From CAZMCT01 sp964564785 (GTDB lineage Bacteria > Planctomycetota > Phycisphaerae > UBA1845 > Fen-1342), in assembly GCA_964564785.1 (NCBI GenBank), contig CAZMCT010000136.1, positions 1-9,651 of the forward strand: DNA of 9,651 nucleotides. The letters run 5' to 3'. The notes beneath the pieces were generated by a model. It was not told the DNA's origin. It did not search any database and saw only the letters and a program-made list of their open reading frames with translations. Positions 6,481 through 9,651 of the stretch are shown in pieces; positions within the stretch are counted from its first letter, which is position 1; each line of letters opens with the position of its first letter. A program made the position numbers and the translations under genes.

Positions 6481-9011
6481 AGCAGCAGCCGGCCCAGCAG
6501 CCGGACGGCCCGCCGGGAGGTGAGCCCGACAGGTCGCTCGAGCCGGAGCGCGACGGGGGCGTAAAACTACCGCGCGACCTGCCGGTGCTGCCGGTGCGGG
6601 ACATGGTGGTGTTCCCGGGGACGGTGGTGCCGCTGACGGTGGGGCGCGAGAAGTCGAAGCGGCTGATCGACGCCGTGCTGGGGGGGAACAAGCTGCTGGT
6701 GGTAGTGACGCAGCGGCGGGAGGACATCGAGGACCCGGGGCTGGACGACATCTACCGCGTGGGGACGGCGGCGCAGGTGTTGAAGCTGCTGCGGATGCCC
6801 GATGGGACGAACAGCCTGCTGGTGCACGGGTTGGTGCGGGTGGGGATCGTGGAGTGGGAAGCGAGCGAGCCGTACTGGCGGGCGGTGATCAATCCGCACG
6901 ACGACGAGGATGAAAAACCCGGACTGGAGGTGGATGCGCTGGCGTACAACGCCCGGCAGACCGCGTTGCAGATCATCGATCTCAGTCCGAACGTGCCCGA
7001 TCAGGCGAAGCTGGTGCTGGAGAACATCGAGAAGCCCGGTCAGCTCGCCGACTATCTGGCCGCGAATCTGTCGCTGGGGGTGCCGCAGAAGCAGGAACTG
7101 CTGGAGACATTCGACCTGGCCGACCGTTTGCGGAAGATCAACGCCACCCTGAACAACCAACTCGAGATCCTCCAGCTCTCGAACAAGATTCAGGACGAGG
7201 TGCGGTCGCAGATCGACCATTCGCAGCGCGAGTATTACCTTCAGCAGCAGCTCAAGGCCATCCAGAAGGAGCTGGGGGAGGGCGAGGGTCGCACGGCCGA
7301 GCTGGAGGACCTGAAAAGGAAGATCGACGAAGCCGACATGCCGGAGGTTGTGCTGCGCGAGGCGCGGCGCGAGTTCAACCGGCTGGAGCGGCTTCCGAGC
7401 GCGTCGCCCGAAAACGGGGTGATCCGCGATTACCTCGACTGGCTGGTGCAGATGCCGTGGAAGAAGGAAACGACGGACAACCTCGACCTGCGGCGGGCGG
7501 AGGAGGTGCTGAACGCCGACCACTATGGGCTCGAAAAGATCAAACGGCGGATTCTCGAGTATCTGGCGGTGCGGAAGCTGAAGCCGGAGGGCAAGGGCCC
7601 GATCCTGTGCTTCATCGGCCCGCCGGGCGTCGGCAAGACGTCGCTGGGGCAGAGCATCGCGCGGGCCCTGGGACGGCAGTTCATCCGCGTTTCGTTGGGG
7701 GGCGTGCGCGACGAGGCGGACATCCGCGGACATCGGCGGACGTACATCGGCGCGATCCCCGGCCGGATCATCCAGGAAATCCGCAAGGCGGGCACGCGCA
7801 ACCCGGTGTTCATGCTGGACGAGCTGGACAAGATCGGAATGGATTTTCGCGGCGACCCGGCTTCGGCGCTGCTGGAGGTGCTGGACCCCGCCCAGAATCA
7901 CAGTTTCACCGATCACTACCTGGGCGTGCCGTTCGATCTGTCGAAGGTGCTCTTCATCGGCACGGCGAACCAGCTCGAACCGGTAACGCCGCCCCTGCGG
8001 GACCGGATGGAGATCATCGAGTTGTCGGGCTACACGACGGCCGAGAAACTCGAGATCGCGCGTCGTTACCTGGTGCGGCGGCAAATGGAGGAGAATGGAC
8101 TGGTGGGCCGCGACGTGGCGTTCACCGATGAAGCGCTGCGGCGGATCATCGAGAATTACACCCGCGAGTCGGGCGTGCGCAACCTGGAGCGGACGATCGG
8201 GACGGTGCTGCGGGCGGTGGCCGCGAAGGTCGCCCGCGACGAAAAGATCGATCCGCGGGTCGATCCGGAAGACCTGGAGCGTTACCTCGGACCGCCGCGT
8301 TTCGAGCGCGAACAGGCGCTGCACCACGGCGTGCCAGGGGTGGCGACCGGCCTGGCGTACACGCCGGTGGGGGGCGAGATCATCTTCGTCGAGGCAGCGC
8401 AAATGCCCGGCAATGGCGGGTTTATGCTCACGGGCCAGATCGGCGAGGTGATGCGGGAGTCTGGGCAGGCCGCCATGTCGCTCGTGCGGGCGCGGGCCGC
8501 GCAGTGGAAGATCGACGTCGAGCAGCTCAAGAAAAAGGATATCCATATCCACGTTCCCGCGGGCGGCGTGCCCAAGGATGGGCCTTCGGCGGGCGTGGCC
8601 ATGCTCACCGCGCTGGTGTCCCTGTTGTCCAACCGGCCGGCGGATCCGAAAGTCGCCATGACGGGCGAGATCACGCTGCGCGGGGAGGTGCTGCCGATCG
8701 GGGGCGTGAAGGAGAAGGTGCTGGCGGCCCACCGGGCGGGCATCCGGACGGTGCTGCTGCCGGCCCGCAACGAGCCTGACGTTCAGGACGTGCCGGAGGA
8801 CGTGCGGGCGGAGCTGGAATTCGTGCTGGTGCGGAGGGTGGAGGATGTCCTCAACAGAGCGCTAACGGACGGAGCCCGGCGGAGGGCCGAAAAGCGGCCG
8901 GGCGGCGCGGGAGCGTCCCGAAAAACCGGGCCGGCGCGGAGAAAGCCGGCACCGGGCGTAGGCACGCGAGCCGGGCCGCGGCCGGCGGCACGCGGCCGGG
9001 AGCCGTTGTGA
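6453..9011 (+). CDS. lon: ATP-dependent protease Lon (endopeptidase La)
   Basis: This is a complete 852-residue LonA. An acidic, Gln/Pro-rich leader (1-38) precedes the N-terminal substrate-binding domain, from about residue 41 (LPVLPVRDMVVFPGTVVPLT) to about 240, and a helical region with YYLQQQLKAIQKEL (261-274). The AAA+ module shows Walker A GPPGVGKT (389-396), Walker B FMLDELDK (453-460), sensor-1 N506, probable Arg finger R518 and sensor-2 R576. The protease domain has Ser712 in KDGPSAGVAM and Lys755 in GGVKEKVLAAH, 43 residues apart as in E. coli Lon (S679 and K722). The enzyme unfolds and degrades damaged and regulatory proteins in the cytoplasm. After the domain end near 803 there is an extra tail of about 49 residues rich in Arg, Lys, Pro, Gly and Ala (about 14 basic to 3 acidic residues). 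Several codons in the tail (AGG, CGA, AGA, GTA) are rare in the rest of the gene. The start is set by GAAGGG within hsp20. No terminator is visible before the HU gene. Confidence 0.97.
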   Translation: MDPTAEDELKQQPAQQPDGPPGGEPDRSLEPERDGGVKLPRDLPVLPVRDMVVFPGTVVPLTVGREKSKRLIDAVLGGNKLLVVVTQRREDIEDPGLDDIYRVGTAAQVLKLLRMPDGTNSLLVHGLVRVGIVEWEASEPYWRAVINPHDDEDEKPGLEVDALAYNARQTALQIIDLSPNVPDQAKLVLENIEKPGQLADYLAANLSLGVPQKQELLETFDLADRLRKINATLNNQLEILQLSNKIQDEVRSQIDHSQREYYLQQQLKAIQKELGEGEGRTAELEDLKRKIDEADMPEVVLREARREFNRLERLPSASPENGVIRDYLDWLVQMPWKKETTDNLDLRRAEEVLNADHYGLEKIKRRILEYLAVRKLKPEGKGPILCFIGPPGVGKTSLGQSIARALGRQFIRVSLGGVRDEADIRGHRRTYIGAIPGRIIQEIRKAGTRNPVFMLDELDKIGMDFRGDPASALLEVLDPAQNHSFTDHYLGVPFDLSKVLFIGTANQLEPVTPPLRDRMEIIELSGYTTAEKLEIARRYLVRRQMEENGLVGRDVAFTDEALRRIIENYTRESGVRNLERTIGTVLRAVAAKVARDEKIDPRVDPEDLERYLGPPRFEREQALHHGVPGVATGLAYTPVGGEIIFVEAAQMPGNGGFMLTGQIGEVMRESGQAAMSLVRARAAQWKIDVEQLKKKDIHIHVPAGGVPKDGPSAGVAMLTALVSLLSNRPADPKVAMTGEITLRGEVLPIGGVKEKVLAAHRAGIRTVLLPARNEPDVQDVPEDVRAELEFVLVRRVEDVLNRALTDGARRRAEKRPGGAGASRKTGPARRKPAPGVGTRAGPRPAARGREPL

Positions 9012-9039
9012 GCGGGGACCTGGCGTGGTCGGCCTGGCG

Positions 9040-9068
9040 TTGACAAACCGGCGGCGGGATGGTTTGCT
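9040..9068 (+). promoter_or_regulatory. Candidate upstream promoter with perfect TTGACA
   Basis: TTGACA (9040-9045) is a perfect -35 hexamer, 28 bases past the lon stop. A weak -10, TTTGCT (9063-9068), lies 17 bases further on, in a local AT-richer patch. It would give a leader of about 155 bases before the HU start. The weak -10 makes it uncertain. Confidence 0.4.
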
Positions 9069-9095
9069 AACCCATTGTGGGAACGAGGATTCCGC

Positions 9096-9124
9096 TTGAA
9101 CGCGCCGGGGGCGTGGCGTATCAT
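9096..9124 (+). promoter_or_regulatory. Candidate main promoter of the HU gene
   Basis: TTGAAC (9096-9101), a 17-base spacer and TATCAT (9119-9124, 5 of 6 consensus bases) make a good sigma-70-type promoter. Transcription would begin near 9131 and leave a leader of about 100 bases. The spacing is optimal, and together with the TTGACA site upstream the HU gene may have tandem promoters. Confidence 0.6.
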
Positions 9125-9166
9125 GGCGAGGCCGGATATCAGCGTCAGTTTCTGGTTTAGAGTGTG

Positions 9167-9235
9167 ATGACTTGCTGCAAGGAAGCCGGGTGGCATAGGC
9201 AGCCGCCGAAGGCGGTGTGTTGGGGAACCCGATGA
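9167..9235 (+). CDS. Possible 22-residue leader ORF ending on the HU start codon
   Basis: An ATG at 9167 opens a frame for MTCCKEAGWHRQPPKAVCWG followed by Thr-Arg and a TGA that overlaps the HU ATG as ATGA. Such an overlap is typical of translational coupling by termination and re-initiation. The ORF has only a weak AGAG upstream, and its composition (three Cys, two Trp) is unlike a usual protein, so it may be chance. It runs through the competing hairpins of the leader. Confidence 0.25.
   Translation: MTCCKEAGWHRQPPKAVCWGTR
9189..9216 (+). promoter_or_regulatory. Competing hairpins in the HU leader
   Basis: GCCGCC (9202-9207) can pair upstream with GGTGGC (9189-9194; one G-T wobble, 7-base loop) or downstream with GGCGGT (9211-9216; one G-T, GAA loop). 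The two pairings exclude each other and lie 15-43 bases before the HU ATG. The arrangement could regulate translation of HU, but two short GC stems can also arise by chance in DNA of this composition. Confidence 0.35.
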
Positions 9236-9585
9236 ACACGATTACCAAGAAGGATCTCGTTGATCGCATTGCGGACAAGACGGGCACCAAGCGTGTGCTC
9301 GTGAAGAGGATCGTGCAAACGTTCCTCGACGAGATCGTCGCGGAATTGGGTGAGGGCAATCGCCTGGAATTCCGGGACTTCGGCGTGTTTGAGCTCCGCT
9401 CGCGGGCCGCCCGTATCGCTCAGAACCCAAAGACGATGGAGAAAGTGTTTGTACCTTCTAAGCGAACTGTGAAGTTCAAGATCGGGCGGCTGATGAAGGC
9501 CCGGCTGTTCGCTGACGAAGAAGCCCCCGGATCGCGGTCGGCTACCTCGCCGGAGCGTCGGGCGGCAGCGGAAGGCAACGGCTGA
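9232..9585 (+). CDS. HU/IHF-family DNA-binding protein
   Basis: The product has 117 residues from the ATG at 9232, where the sequence MNTITKKDLVDRIADKTG fits the usual HU/IHF N-terminus. A GTG at 9217 would add MLGNP and is less likely. Residues 1-93 cover the family fold: two N-terminal helices, then LEFRDFGVFELRSRAARIAQ (45-64), the beta-arm with the DNA-intercalating proline in NPKT (Pro66), and VKFKIGRLMK (80-89). HU-like proteins act as dimers, bend DNA and shape the nucleoid. The IHF-like RDFGVFELR run suggests the IHF side of the family, but I cannot assign alpha, beta or HU. A tail of about 22 residues (96-117), rich in Ala, Ser, Arg and Glu, extends beyond the usual 90-100 residues. 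GGGGA before the ATG is a weak Shine-Dalgarno. The gene has its own promoter candidates and a strong terminator 26 bases downstream, so it can be a single-gene unit. Confidence 0.93.
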   Translation: MNTITKKDLVDRIADKTGTKRVLVKRIVQTFLDEIVAELGEGNRLEFRDFGVFELRSRAARIAQNPKTMEKVFVPSKRTVKFKIGRLMKARLFADEEAPGSRSATSPERRAAAEGNG

Positions 9586-9611
9586 AACGGATCATTCGGG
9601 GCAGGGAATCG

Positions 9612-9647
9612 AGCCGCCGGCGAAAGACCGACGCCGGCGGCTTTTTT
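9612..9647 (+). terminator. Intrinsic terminator of the HU gene
   Basis: An 11-bp perfect stem, AGCCGCCGGCG (9612-9622) with CGCCGGCGGCT (9632-9642), has a 9-base loop and is followed by a run of six T (9642-9647). It begins 26 bases past the HU stop codon. This is a textbook rho-independent terminator. Confidence 0.93.
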
Positions 9648-9651
9648 CATG

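Noticed and set aside
6567..8732. 721-residue open frame on the minus strand
   Set aside because: It mirrors lon and is rich in Arg, His, Leu and Gln. Lon on the plus strand is unmistakable.
9011..9039. Terminator between lon and the HU gene
   Set aside because: The GC-rich end of lon can fold, but there is no T-run and no clean stem after the stop codon, so read-through from lon into the HU gene cannot be excluded.

Overview
The window is GC-rich DNA (I estimate about two thirds G+C) with six well-supported protein genes and no tRNA, rRNA, CRISPR array or intact mobile element that I can see. The mix of an exported sulfatase-like protein fused to TPRs, a lipid-anchored glycoside hydrolase, a heptamer and palindrome repeat cluster between genes, and an hsp20-lon pair next to an HU gene suggests a Planctomycetota-type genome, perhaps Phycisphaerae-like. 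This placement is inference: there is no phylogenetic marker here, and Acidobacteriota or another GC-rich environmental lineage is not excluded.

Left part, minus strand (71-5683). In transcription order there is a GH26-like glycoside hydrolase lipoprotein (4559-5683), a 762-residue lipoprotein with an alkaline phosphatase/sulfatase-fold domain and C-terminal TPRs (2000-4288), and a 568-residue TPR protein without a signal peptide (71-1777). The gaps are 270 and 222 bases, so they need not form one operon. The first two are predicted to be lipid-anchored outside the cytoplasm and would suit polysaccharide or surface-polymer turnover. The sulfatase-like domain has Thr where true sulfatases carry the Cys or Ser that becomes formylglycine, so a sulfatase label should be used with care.

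Middle (5684-6072). This divergent intergenic region holds short tandem repeats, two palindromes and a candidate promoter for the rightward genes.

Right part, plus strand (6073-9647). A small heat-shock protein gene overlaps the lon start by 28 bases, and the lon ribosome binding site lies inside the hsp20 reading frame. This is a protein quality-control pair: a holdase chaperone and an ATP-dependent protease. Lon is complete, with all catalytic residues, and carries an unusual basic tail. A 220-base gap then holds two promoter-like sequences and a leader with competing hairpins and a possible 22-codon ORF that ends on the start codon of an HU/IHF-family DNA-binding protein gene. That gene ends in a strong intrinsic terminator.

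Most of the window looks like ordinary chromosomal housekeeping and degradative genes. I did not find a clear new defence or mobile system. The best leads are the Thr-type sulfatase homologue fused to TPRs, the HU leader, and the intergenic repeats.
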